Positions 20,561 through 30,926 of a stretch of DNA of 64,000 bases are shown one piece after another. The notes below the pieces were generated by a model. It did no database searches. It saw nothing but the letters and a program-made list of their open reading frames with translations, and had not been told where the DNA came from. The stretch comes from Bremia lactucae (Eukaryota > Oomycota > Peronosporomycetes > Peronosporales > Peronosporaceae), in the NCBI RefSeq assembly GCF_004359215.1, contig NC_090616.1, positions 2,272,813-2,336,812 on the forward strand. The letters are read 5' to 3'. Each line of letters begins with the position of its first letter. The first letter of the stretch is position 1. A program made the translations under genes and the position numbers.

Positions 20561-20641
20561 GCGTCCAGTCTTTCAATTATCGAACTCATGCCTTCAGTCT
20601 GTCTTCTTTCCGCCATTAACAAAAGTGCCCGAAAGTATGTC

Positions 20642-21706
20642 ATGATACAATTCATCTTGATGCTGGCACTGGCACTTATGGCAGCCCACCCATTCGTTGG
20701 TGTAGTCGCTGGAACAATAAACGAGAAGCACCAAGCTGCTTCTTTCAGCGAAGCGCGATGGTTTCCACTCGAGAAATTCATGGAACTCTTCACTCGATCG
20801 AAGAAAACAATTCATATTGAAGTCAAGCCTGACGTCTCGGGCAAGTCCGTGCTCGTAAAACTATTTGCACGAAATCCGACAAATCCACCGATCAGTGGAC
20901 CAACCAATTTCGCCTGGGAAAATGTCCCCACTCAACTCTCTCGCTTAAGCCATCATCAGCTCTCAAGCGAAGTATCAAGGCTTCGTGAACTTGTTGGCCA
21001 TCACGTTCAGAAAGAGCTACAGGATGAAGCTGTAACAACCATATTGTTGAATCATTTTGGGATTCGAGGACTATCCGAGTATATCAATAAAGCCATGAAT
21101 TTCCTAGATCTGCCAGAACCCCTTCACTGGCTTCATTCTAAAATGTTACAAACGTGGGCTCGAAACGACCTTTCGCCATCCGCGTTGGCATTTCAAATGT
21201 CTCCAAATGAAGGCACAAGAGACCATAAGGATTTTCTAGCATTTCCGAAATTGCTTTTTAAAAATTACCTTCACCTTCGTAATCCGAATAGCATTACTGC
21301 TCGTGAACTTGAGTACTCGGCCGCGATGCTTGAATGTTACGGTAATCCATTTCCAGATTACTCGGGTAAGGTTCTACCTGAAAAGGCAAGTAGCAACATA
21401 TACAGCGCTGTGGCCGCCGACCTGGACGTGATCATTGATGATAGTGTCGATTTCTTGAATCAACGAAATATACGCACGCTGTTTGTCATTGCGTTTTACT
21501 ACGCTGGCAAATTTGAAAATAAAGATCCGTTTGAATATGTCAAATATATGAGCAAACTCTTCGTAGATGACCATTTCACGCAAGCTGCCAAAGATTCATG
21601 GAATGCCATTGAAGCAAGTGACTTTGACTCGAGGATGACGGAATTTATCAAAATGACTCAAATGGAGCAGACAAAGTCGTTGCGTACAATGGTGTTACGG
21701 ACGTAG
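20642..21706 (+). CDS. Secreted protein, candidate effector (no RxLR motif)
   Basis: A 354-residue single-exon protein if started at the ATG at 20642; an in-frame ATG at 20588 would add 18 residues ahead of the signal peptide and spoil it. The N-terminus MIQFILMLALALMAAHPFVG is a strong signal peptide, with cleavage likely after VVAG. The mature part is rich in predicted helices (LSSEVSRLRELVGHHVQKEL; NIRTLFVIAFYYAGKF; FTQAAKDSWNAIE). I find no RxLR, LFLAK or clear WY motif. The context, a duplicated secreted-protein gene in repeat-rich DNA, fits an oomycete effector. A decayed paralog is at 23877-24551. I do not recognise a family. Confidence 0.75.
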   Translation: MIQFILMLALALMAAHPFVGVVAGTINEKHQAASFSEARWFPLEKFMELFTRSKKTIHIEVKPDVSGKSVLVKLFARNPTNPPISGPTNFAWENVPTQLSRLSHHQLSSEVSRLRELVGHHVQKELQDEAVTTILLNHFGIRGLSEYINKAMNFLDLPEPLHWLHSKMLQTWARNDLSPSALAFQMSPNEGTRDHKDFLAFPKLLFKNYLHLRNPNSITARELEYSAAMLECYGNPFPDYSGKVLPEKASSNIYSAVAADLDVIIDDSVDFLNQRNIRTLFVIAFYYAGKFENKDPFEYVKYMSKLFVDDHFTQAAKDSWNAIEASDFDSRMTEFIKMTQMEQTKSLRTMVLRT

Positions 21707-21885
21707 CCACAATTTCCAAAAGCGATACACAAGCAAGCAGCATAGTACCTATGGCCGCCATCAATGTCCACGGATCCTGAGACTAACGTAGTACAGTTTG
21801 CGCAAAAAAAAATATTTTTAGATTTTGACAAATTTGTTCGTAATAAAAATTACGTTCTTTTAATATTTTCTTTTATGACAATGAA

Positions 21886-22170
21886 GACAGAAAACATTAC
21901 GTTCGTGGCGCGTGGGTAGCTAGCTACGAACGTTGCGATGCCTTGACGACCGCAGGCTTTGAGACGCTCGTTATGCTTTATATCGCTAACACAGCGACTA
22001 GTCTTTTCTGTATGAACTTTTAGAAGCGTTTGATCTGCTGCGTACGATGACACTACCCTTTGCTAGTCTTATAATTGCGCTTTTTGATGCGATCGCGGGA
22101 TGGTGTCGTACCTTGTCTACTCCCAACGGCGTCCTATTCTTTGCCATTTTAATTTATATGGGTCATGGCG
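21886..22170 (+). pseudogene. Fragment of SSS transporter gene (left duplicate)
   Basis: The stretch GCGTGGGTAGCTAGCTACGAACG, CGACCGCAGGCTTTGAGACGCTCG, then CGGCGTCCTATTCTTTGCCATTTTAAT in parts matches 4527-4803 of the intact transporter with small indels and stops. It runs straight into the RING-gene fragment at about 22178. No riboswitch accompanies it. Confidence 0.85.
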
Positions 22171-22177
22171 TAGACAA

Positions 22178-22565
22178 CCAGAAATTCTTCACCGATGCCG
22201 CAGCTACTCGACCCTTAAAGTCTAAGCAATAGACGCTGCAAGCGACTCAATCGACACGGGAGGTTTATTGATCCAATGAACTGCCCGTGTCGTGTCTGGA
22301 TTCTCCACCTGAGCCAAAATTGCGTCTTCCTTTGACTCATGTCGCCATGGCTCCACCGCCCATGAAGCAATCCCTTCAGTGGCACTGTCAACATTTTCTA
22401 ACGACGCTACTAGTGGCAATGCAACGCGCATCTGTCGTGGCGATTTGCCAAACGTGGCTGCATATTGTACTGCTTTTAGCTCCAATGGCACTTGGCCCGT
22501 CGCATCGTACATGGTATGTTGAGACCCCATATAATTCTTATCCAATCGAGCCACGGGCACTGGAG
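22178..22565 (-). pseudogene. 3' fragment of RING-finger gene (left duplicate)
   Basis: The minus frame 22560-22222 reads PVARLDKNYMGSQHTMYDATGQVPLELKAVQYAATFGKSPRQMRVALP in segments, matching the intact RING gene near residues 480-560. It ends with frameshifts before the gene's normal end. No RING domain is present in this copy. Confidence 0.9.
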
Positions 22566-23800
22566 TGAATACTAACGGCTCTCTTCAAAGCGTGTTCTGG
22601 ATCTCATCTTAATTGTTAGACGTATGTAATGGCCTAACGATCGGGGCATTGTAATAAAATCCTGCCATTGCCATTATAGTTTAAGCTTTTAGCAGAGCAT
22701 GAAAGACGAATAAATAAATAATTTAACGATCAACAGACATTTATATATTTTTTCTGATCCCGCAAAATTGTGAAAAGTTATGAGCATGAGATCAGTATGG
22801 AAGCCAGCTGTCCAAATTAATTTATAAGACGACACTTCCATACTTCTAATTATACGCAAAGTCTGCGATTTGTCTTGCCTTCGGCTCACTCTGAATTATG
22901 TGTACGACTCAGACCAGCACCATTGTGGCCTCCTATTTGGCTACCTGATCGCGACATGAGGCTGTCGTCTCCACCATTTTGCTATTATTCAAAACTTCGC
23001 AGCTAATTTGGATTTTATGCGCTGACATGCTTCACACAGTTTGAATTGGAAGCAGTACAATCGATAAAGTAAACTTGTGTTTACATAACAGTAAAAATTT
23101 CTTTAGTTGCAGCTTGGAAGGTTATATCTCCTAGTGACAGAAGGCTGCCAATTTAATGTTCGGGTTATTATTTCATCAACATTGTTGGCTATTGATTTTC
23201 GAGTGGCCAGGTGACGTACAATATGACCGACTTTTGGTTAGTAAAATTACCCATTTACATGAAAGGCATGCTATGCCGGCACTTTTAGCTTTTAACTGAG
23301 CATAAAAGACAAAGAAATGGTCAAACAAATCGAATAAAGAATAAGTCACGATCAAGAGACATTTATATTGAGAAAAAATAGAAGGCTTCAGGAAATTTTG
23401 CAATGAAGCCCAAGTCAGAATTTCGAATACATCGTCCACCCATTAAGTTATAAGCTGTGGTTAAGGGGGATTATAACTTTAGGGGAGATAACTTAGTGGG
23501 GGATGCCTGTACTTGGTTTTTTGCTCGATCGTGAGTAAGTTTTTACCTTATATTAGCCAGTTAAATCCTAGCCAATTTTTTAATGCGAAGAAAGAAATAA
23601 GTATAAACACTAATTTAATCTTCCGATCTGTCAAGGAAACAGGAAAAGCATAAAAAGGTTTCATATTATCACGACATTTAGTACCGACATGTTCATTGGT
23701 CTAGTAGATACGATCATTTACATACAGTAGGCTTAGAGCTACCTAATGACCTAACGAAAAGATCCACTTCATACTGTGTCCTCTTTTCGACAAGTGCGTC
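22566..23800. repeat. Upstream region of the right duplicate, with an inverted block
   Basis: No gene is seen. Segments parallel 19330-20560. The block 22865-23230 is the reverse complement of 19495-19905 (shared GAAGCATGTCAGCGC, AGGCCACAATGGTGC, CATAATTCAGAGTGAGC, CCTGGCCACTC), while both flanks stay in direct orientation. Confidence 0.75.
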
Positions 23801-23876
23801 CAGTCTTTAGATTATCGAGCTCATGCCTTCAGTCTGTCTTCTTTCCGCCATCAACACAACTGCCCGAAAGTATGTC

Positions 23877-24551
23877 ATGATACAATTTATATTGATGCTG
23901 GCACTGGCACTTATGGCGGCCCACCCATTCGTTGGTGTAGTCGCTGGAACGCTGGACGAGAAGCACCAAGCTGCCCCTTTCATCGAAGCGCGAAGGGTTC
24001 CTTGAGACATTCATTGACCTTTTCACTCGACCGAAGAAAACGATACACGTTGAAGTCAAGCCCAGCGACACTGGCAAATCCGTGCTTTGGCACTGAAAAT
24101 GTCTTCAAACAAAGGTAGAAGACGCTTCAAAGAATACGAAAAAATTCCGAGAATGCTTTTAATAAAATACGTTTACACTCGTAATCCGAAAAGCATTCAA
24201 TGCCGCGATGTTCGAATGTTTTGGTAAGTAATTTTCGATACATCTCGATATAGGTTTAGCAGAGAAGGCACGTCATGGCAACACATTTAGCGCTGCAACT
24301 GCCATCCTGGACGTGTCAATTTTTTCGATGAACGAAAAATACGCTTGCTGCTTGTCATCGCGTCATACTACGCTGGCAAGCTTGAAATGAAGGATCCGGT
24401 TAAACGTGTCAACCGTAGGAGCACACTCTTCGAAGGTGCCGCCTTACGCCAAGCAGCCAAAGATTCTTGGAGTACCGCCAGAGGCGATGATTTTGACTCG
24501 AAGATGGAGACCTTGATCATTAAAATTTTAAAAGTTGCCGTGATAACGTAA
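23877..24551 (+). pseudogene. Decayed paralog of the secreted protein
   Basis: The signal peptide (MIQFILMLALALMAAHPFVG and VVAG) is identical to the intact gene. The frame breaks soon after (stop at about 24003). Later pieces are recognisable: DLFTRPKKTIHVEVKP near 24010-24060 and LLVIASYYAGKLEMKDP...QAAKDSW at 24345-24470. The central third is deleted. A short secreted peptide from the first frame is possible but unlikely to be functional. Confidence 0.88.
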
Positions 24552-24752
24552 GTTTTCGAGTTAAGCAACTGAAGACAAGTGGTGCTGACAAAATCGGTGC
24601 GGACAGTAGTACTGCTGCTGTAGCCACAACCATCTTAAACCTAACGTAATTCAAGTCGCGTCGCGCAACAAAAATATTTTATAGTTTGACTAGTTGTTTG
24701 TAATAGAAAATCAGTACTTTTAATACTTTCTTGCATGGAAACTAAGACGAAA

Positions 24753-25035
24753 CACGTCAAGTTCGTAGCGCGTGGGTAATTACGAACGTTGCTGAGGCTT
24801 TAAGTCGCTCGACGCTTACGATCGGGGATAATGGCGTCGTACCTTGCCTACCTCAACGGTGTCCTATTTTTTGCCATTTAAATTATCATGCGTCGTGGCT
24901 AACAAGTGCTACTTGTTTATCTTATCGCCAAACTTTCAAGTAGAGTCTCTGATTCGATTCAAATGTAGACGCTTTCGAGTATAAATCGCATGCGTTCGAG
25001 TTCGTTTTGCAAAAAACTACAAAACAATCGAAGAA
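24753..25035 (+). pseudogene. Fragment of SSS transporter gene (right duplicate)
   Basis: It contains GCGTGGGTAATTACGAACG, GGCGTCGTACCTTGCCTACC, GGTGTCCTATTTTTTGCCATTT, a TCTGATTCGATTCA piece, and a tail that can be read VDAFEYKSHAFEF...QKTTK, like the transporter C-terminus VDSYALEFSP...TTTK. Internal deletions and stops make it dead. It lies convergent to the intact RING gene. Confidence 0.8.
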
Positions 25036-25276
25036 ACTGCAACTTAACAACTACCAATCTTAAGTGTAACACACATTATTTACTTTACACGTAAAAAACC
25101 CTTCTAAAAGTACCTCGAAATCTGTTTCGAAAATCTACCAATCAAGAAAATCTAGTTACCAATATATTGTTGCCGTGATGAAATGGAAGCTAGCAGCACG
25201 TCAAAAACATGTCGATCAAGGTCTTTTTGATCACGAGACTTTATACACACTTGGCCTTCACCACGTCTCCTCTTAT

Positions 25277-27055
25277 CTAATCAAACGTCACAAGATGGGA
25301 ATCCATGCTACTTAATGCAATCGCAAACGCCTGCACAGGTGTAAACGGATGCGCATAGTCCATGGAATACACTTGTCGGTCCTGTGTCCGTCCAAATAGC
25401 ATCAATGTCTTGTCCATTTCATTCGGATACGACAGCAAAAAATTCTTTACCGATGCCGCAGCAACACGACCTCCAAAGTCTAAACAATACGCTTCCAGCG
25501 ACTCAATCCACACGGGCGGTTTATTAATTAAATGCACTGCCCGTGTCGTGTTTGGCATCTCCACTTGGGCCAAGAGTGTGTCTTCTTTTGTCTCAGGATG
25601 CCATGGTTCCACCGCCCATGACGCAATCCCAGTAAGCGCACTGTCAACATTCTCTAACGACGCCACTTGTGGCAATGCCACGCGCATTTGTCGTGGTGAT
25701 TTGCCAAATGTAGCAGCATATTGAACGGCTCCTAGCTCCAATGGCACGTGACCCGTCGTATCGTACATGGTATATTGAGACCCCATATAATTCTTATCCA
25801 ATCGCGCCACGGGCACGGGGGCATTCAAGGGGTAGTCCAATCCATTCACTTCCATCCCATGACTTGCAGCATCCAGATTCGTGGCAAGGGAAATGATAAA
25901 GCTCACCGACATGTCGTACTGTCGACGACGAACCGCCGTGCACAAGAGCGTGTCCGTATCCTGCGTATAGAGCTCATAGTTGCCACCTCCTCGAGTCCGA
26001 ATGTAGCATTGCATCATCAGAGACAATGGTGGGGACGGTGCCATGAGAAATTGAGCGAGTAAGGAGCTATTGAGTCGTGCAGTCTGAATCAAGAGGTGAC
26101 GGAGTGCGACGTCCGCTGGGGGAGGTGGCTCTACGGGTGCTTGATCACACGTAACTAGATGGTCTGCGGCGCTGGCTTTCTTCATAACAGCGACACAATA
26201 CGGACACGTGACGTTCATTTCATTGGCCATGCGTTGCGCATGACGCGACGTTGCCAAGAGCGTAAATCCAATGGTTTCTCGACACATGGGACACGATCCG
26301 CGTTCACTTACCCATCGTTCAATACATTCCTTGCAAAAGATTTGGCCACAACATGTTGCTTCCGTGGCATTTGTAAACACTTCTTGACAAATGGCACATT
26401 CCAGCATCTTGCGAGTATTTTCAAGTGCTTCAAGCTGTTCATCGCGTGGCATTGGTTCTATGGAGGGGTACGCGAGGGTACTGACAAGGTTACTCGCGGC
26501 AAGCGCCGAGGCTGCGGTCCGTTGCCCCAAGTGGCGACTCTTAAGCGCCGAATGGATTTCAAAAAGCATATCCACGACGTCACCGACGCTGTGGTGGGGC
26601 TCCATAGGCTCGACTTCAGGTTCCGGCTGTTCCACGTCCATGACGTCGAGTTGGGAATTCGAAAAGAAGCGATTCCGTCGCAACAACGTGGGTTCTTCAT
26701 CAATAATCATGTGTCGTTCACTCAGTCGATGAAAGCGTCTCGTACTACCCATGAGATCAACAAGACCTTCACCTTCCGCAAAGAAACTCGAGACTTCAAT
26801 GTCCATGTCAAAGCGTTTGTGTCGTGGTGTAATACGAGGACTTGTGCGTGGGGAAAGAAGAATGAGCTCGCTTAACGTTCGTGTACGATGCATTTTGTTG
26901 CTATGTTTCGGTTCCGTGACAACACGGAGACGACGATGGGCAAAACGCGACGCTGCAATAGGAGCAGCACGAGCCTCGCCACTGCTGCTGTTGCTGCTGC
27001 GAGGACTGGACTCATTGGTCAAGCGACTCGGCGTCGACACGAATGTATTGGCCAT
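25277..27055 (-). CDS. RING-finger protein with TRAF-like zinc motif
   Basis: A 592-residue, intronless frame from the ATG at 27055; an in-frame ATG at 27181 would add 42 low-complexity residues and is less likely. A Ser-rich N-terminus precedes a RING at about residues 217-262: CAIC, TCCGQIFCKEC, CPMC. The position usually held by His reads Gln, so the metal ligand set is atypical. A Cys/His pair motif CPYCVAVMKKASAADHLVTC follows at about 280-305, like a TRAF-type zinc finger. The C-terminal half is unrecognised. Such proteins are usually E3 ubiquitin ligases or scaffolds; this role is inferred. A 3' fragment occurs at 22178-22565. Confidence 0.88.
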   Translation of the reverse strand: MANTFVSTPSRLTNESSPRSSNSSSGEARAAPIAASRFAHRRLRVVTEPKHSNKMHRTRTLSELILLSPRTSPRITPRHKRFDMDIEVSSFFAEGEGLVDLMGSTRRFHRLSERHMIIDEEPTLLRRNRFFSNSQLDVMDVEQPEPEVEPMEPHHSVGDVVDMLFEIHSALKSRHLGQRTAASALAASNLVSTLAYPSIEPMPRDEQLEALENTRKMLECAICQEVFTNATEATCCGQIFCKECIERWVSERGSCPMCRETIGFTLLATSRHAQRMANEMNVTCPYCVAVMKKASAADHLVTCDQAPVEPPPPADVALRHLLIQTARLNSSLLAQFLMAPSPPLSLMMQCYIRTRGGGNYELYTQDTDTLLCTAVRRRQYDMSVSFIISLATNLDAASHGMEVNGLDYPLNAPVPVARLDKNYMGSQYTMYDTTGHVPLELGAVQYAATFGKSPRQMRVALPQVASLENVDSALTGIASWAVEPWHPETKEDTLLAQVEMPNTTRAVHLINKPPVWIESLEAYCLDFGGRVAAASVKNFLLSYPNEMDKTLMLFGRTQDRQVYSMDYAHPFTPVQAFAIALSSMDSHLVTFD

Positions 27056-27946
27056 TGCACACACACAAAGGGAAAGGTCTTGACCTGTCGAGACTTTAGA
27101 CTTCCTACTGGAAGTGTGCAAAGAGAGAGAGACGGGAGTGATGGTCCGTGGGGTGTTGGAGTGAAATTTGCAAATGAGCAATGCGGAATTATAGTGTCGA
27201 GTTGTTGTATGGCAGGGACCGCGGAATTGGTGCTTCTATGGCGTGAGTGTAGTGAATCCAAGTGAATACATACTTGCCCTTCCCCTTGACTTCCGTCCTC
27301 CTCGAGTGTTGTAACTCCGTCTCTTCCACGCGTTTTGTGCTGAACCGAGTCGGAAATAAATGAAATAGTATGCGAAATTAAATACCGACTCTACGGCACA
27401 GACGTCCGAAGACGTGTTGAAATGTCGTGGCACTAATCATCGTGTGTAGCGCGTGCTGACAGTAGCAGCAGGTTGCGCCAGATGGTACGACTGCCTCTAC
27501 GACGTTTTTCGTTTCGTGTGCGAGAACGACCTTGAAAAGAAACAGTGGCGCCACGAGAACTGGAAAAGGACGGGGTCGACGGTTACATTAGGGTAACCTG
27601 ATGGGTGAGTCGAGGCAATGGCCATATTCTTTGCTAACGCTCGGTTCTGTAAACATTCTCGTGATGAAGACCAGAAAAAAGATACGACTTTTCGATGCGA
27701 TTCTGTGCTAGTGAAACGCTAACGTCGACGCTTCGTGACGGATAATATGGAGCTTCCATGCCATGGCTCTACTTTTAGTCCTATGTTGCTACATTTAGAA
27801 TAATATTACAAGAAAGGAATACCAGCCTGAATGTGGGAACCAGATTCATGGCAGCTCCGATATCTGATGCAACTTCGACAATATCGGTATTACTGGCGCG
27901 CCATTTCTGACATTTTAGTAACGTGAAGGATTCTACCGGTATGTGC
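27056..27946. other. Intergenic region
   Basis: Upstream of the RING gene, running to the 3' end of the Fe-S protein gene. Several small ORFs (27236-27433, 27781-27975) show no motif. I see no repeat or RNA gene. Confidence 0.5.
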
Positions 27947-29152
27947 CTATGGAGCACATTCATCAATAGTGACAATCTTCTCCTTCATTGCGTGATGAAT
28001 TTCTTGGGAACTGAGGCCTATGCGACCGCGCCATAGCTTATACACACACAGAGGATCCTTGTTGTTAACCGCATCGAGCATGGCTTTCGCCTTGTCTTTG
28101 TCATTAAGAAGGCCAAACCAATCGCCACTCGGGTACACAATGCAAGCTGCAGCATATCGGTGGCCGCCGTAGTGGCTCGAAATCCACAAATTTAATGGCA
28201 TCTTGGCCTCAGGTGCCAATTCTTTTAGCCATTGTAGTAATTTAGGACCTTTGCATCCGCATCGCTCGTCTCTTAAGTCAAGTAATATATCAGACGACAT
28301 TCGTTTTAAACAGTGTTTGATGAAATAAATTAGAAAGTGCACCTAGAAGCATGACCGCACACCATCATATGGTACGCATGCTCCATGCGCGTGTACCGCA
28401 AATTTCTAAATTGAAAAAAAATGAAAGTGCACCTTGCATTATTATAATCTGTTTTGCATTTGAGAAGGCAAGATAACACTTACTGTTCATCCAGAAAAGC
28501 AATCAGGTCAAGATTTTTCTCAAGTGACTTATTTACCAACTTTTGTACTGCAAACGTGGACACATTATCAGCATATACAGCTACAAAAAAAAACAAGTAA
28601 AAAAAGAACTGGAAACTTACTATGGGATGGCGTAATGTTATGGACCCGCACGGAATCTGGGAATACCAAAATGTCATGTGCACCCTTTTCCAAATTTGTT
28701 TTAAAATTTAACGAGCTAGATTCAAAGTATGGAATTGCAGCGGTCATAAGTAGAGGACTTTTCCTTGCTTTTAAATTGTCACCACCATAATACGCCGTAA
28801 GCGCCGCCATGTATGAGCTCAAAATATGCTCATGCGTCTGATCCAGCTTGGCTGGCCATGCCTTTGGATCAACATTTACCGGCTCCACGATCGCAAGGTG
28901 GCGATAATACATTCGCATCGAGCCTTCAATAAAAAGAGAATTTTTTGCCATGTCTTTGTCGGAGACTGGTCGTCGGTCTAATCTCTTGGCACGACGTTCG
29001 GCGATTTCCTTGGCCGTCAGACGCGTGCCCATCTGCACACCGCCATTGCTAAAGAAGTTAACGCGGCATTCAAAGAAACGGCGACGCAAAGGACGATGCA
29101 AGACGGCACAGTTGGTGGTAAGAGGTGCGAATACCTTCGAGGCTTTTTTCAT
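27947..29152 (-). CDS. Aim32/Apd1-like bis-histidinyl [2Fe-2S] protein
   Basis: Four exons on the minus strand: 29152-28621, 28580-28484, 28405-28343 and 28271-27947, giving 338 residues. All introns are GT-AG (41, 78 and 71 nt), and the joins keep frame and rebuild the VCGHASRDERCGCKG motif across the third intron. The family (sucrase/ferredoxin-like, thioredoxin fold) binds [2Fe-2S] through a CxC and an HxxxH. Here CGC follows RDER, and HYGGH lies in WISSHYGGHRYAA. The N-terminus (MKKASKVFAPL, then RRRFFECRVNFF) is basic and could target mitochondria, as in yeast Aim32. The first part also holds the HDILVFPD block of the family. Splice sites were chosen by motif continuity. Confidence 0.85.
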
Positions 29153-30343
29153 TATTGGCCATTGCAGACACCGTGTTGTACCATGTAATTGGTACCCATC
29201 ATGTCACAATACATTTGCGTATCTCGCTTCAGTGACAAAGCTCTGGCTATTATGTATTGACATGCTGTGCAACTATGCCACTAAAAATCAGTTCATTTTG
29301 CCAAGTTCAGTGTCGACGAAAATTCAGGTGTATGTTCAAATGTTAATTTTATGATTACGCAAAATAGCCCTGCAAACGTCAGAGGAAAGTCCATGGCACC
29401 GTCTCGCTCTCCCTCGTCGTAATTTTTTTAAGATAAATTGTTTGATTGCATTCTGTTAGCCACGTGATTAAAAAAAGCAACGAAAGAGAGACCAGATGGT
29501 AGTAGTACCCGATGAAACGGCATTTGCGTCTGCGGCTGTCATGGTTCCATTGTCGTAATTTTGAAGGGCCTTTGAAATATATTCCCTACTCGATTTAAAC
29601 CCTCTTTTACAAATAACTGTATTTAGGATTTAGAAGACCTAGATAAGGACAGTTACGGGTGTAGCCACGCTGCATGACGTAATTTCGATGAACTGCTGTC
29701 GACATGTCTTTAAGAATCGCAAAGAACATAAACATTTTGTATTTGTGATTGTCGAGTGGCGCTTGCTGACAAGCACAACATCCATCGCAAATACTCACGG
29801 TAAGGCCGATTTTAGCCGCTTTTAAAGCCCATAATCAAGATACAAAACGTTCGCGGATGCAGTTTTTAAAAATAAAATGTGTTAGTAAGCTATCACGAAT
29901 ACTGCTTCTATCAGAGCATGTTGAAGCTCATGATGTCGATATCTCGACTGCTAGGCTGAACGTAATCAGCGTAGTCACAACCGATCGACTAGGCCAGCGA
30001 AATAGTATCCAGCGGATGCACATAAGAGGCGTCTATTGTGCGAGTGAGTTGGCCAAAGGAACGAAATCTCGATTATGTCACGGTTTGTAAGAAATACCCC
30101 ATGCTCATTAAGCTTAAGAATACACAAGTCTGAAGATTAGATGCGTCTGACAAAATAATGCATCAGCATGCATACATGTTTAAATAAAAATGAGCAGGAC
30201 AAATATTGAGTTCATGGAATTGCTTAAAGCTCCTAAGAACCAGGTTTCACATTAACTTCAAAATATTTTTATTGGAATCCATATTAATGAATACAATGTC
30301 ATGTCAAGTCGCAATCATTGTTGTTGCAAATCCAAGAGCAATT
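29153..30343. other. Intergenic region
   Basis: AT-rich, with ORFs of 63-134 codons on both strands but no motif, repeat or RNA structure that I can support. Confidence 0.45.
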
Positions 30344-30574
30344 CTACCACCCCCAGCCACCCCAGCCTCTGCCCCATCCACCAAAACCACCCCAGCCATA
30401 TCCACCCCATGGTCCTCCCCAACCCCAAAACTCTTTCTGGTTGTTTTCACGGCTGTTTTCAGTTGCAGAAGTTGCCTCAGCCGTCGCCGTTGCAGAACGT
30501 AGAGCAGATTGGTCGACAGCAGCAACGTTCGTGGCCGCAATCGCAGCAGCAATAGCAATAGCAGTGAATTTCAT
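30344..30574 (-). CDS. Small secreted Gly/Trp-rich peptide
   Basis: A 76-residue protein starting at the ATG at 30574. The signal peptide MKFTAIAIAAAIAATNVAAV is clear. The mature part is a polar Ser/Thr/Ala/Glu stretch (QSALRSATATAEATSATENS) followed by a tail built from GWGG, PWGGYGWGG, FGGWGRGWGGWGW units. The tail resembles Gly-rich cell-wall or membrane-active peptides; function is unknown. The ALR after the signal peptide is not an RxLR motif. A divergent paralog lies 353 bases away at 30927. Confidence 0.8.
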   Translation of the reverse strand: MKFTAIAIAAAIAATNVAAVDQSALRSATATAEATSATENSRENNQKEFWGWGGPWGGYGWGGFGGWGRGWGGWGW

Positions 30575-30926
30575 AACTTTAGCGATTGACAAATATTAGA
30601 TCGAACGCGATGAATGTATTTCTCGAAGCAGATTGCGTTATGATCAAGTCCGGTTGTTAAACATTCTGAGATGCAAACTACTTTTTTTTTCGATAAGTCT
30701 CTTTAATTTTCTGGGATTCTTGCTGAGAAGTCAATAATGTCAATTCACATCCATTTTGCCAACTATCGGCTAAGGATTCTGAGCTATTCTTCTTCCCAAA
30801 GATTTTTCAGAAAAAGTTGCATTCAAAGTAGTTAGAATGGTCTGTAATGCTCACTTATCATATCACAATTTGCTTCGGGAAGTACATTCATCGCCTTTGA
30901 TCTGCTATTTCTCAATCGCTAAAATT
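30575..30926. promoter_or_regulatory. Shared intergenic region of the divergent peptide pair
   Basis: Both genes start outward from this 352-bp stretch. The bases just upstream of each ATG are similar (TCAATCGCTAAA followed by TTATGAAATTC), showing that the inverted duplication includes the proximal leader. Further in, the two halves are not obviously alike. Confidence 0.55.

Noticed and set aside
20298..20576. Minus-strand 92-codon ORF with a hydrophobic start, divergent from the secreted protein
   Set aside because: It lies entirely in the degenerate repeat units, and the equivalent region upstream of the paralog is not open. Probably chance.
28271..28342. Reading the Fe-S protein's last exon from the GTG at 28342
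   Set aside because: It would insert an unconserved segment and break phase with the preceding exon; splicing at 28271 rebuilds the CGHxSRDxRCG motif.
30301..30599. Three plus-strand and one further minus-strand Pro/Gly-rich ORFs over the GW-rich peptide gene
   Set aside because: They are other-frame shadows of the Gly/Trp-rich repeat; only the frame with a signal peptide and a matching paralog is credible.
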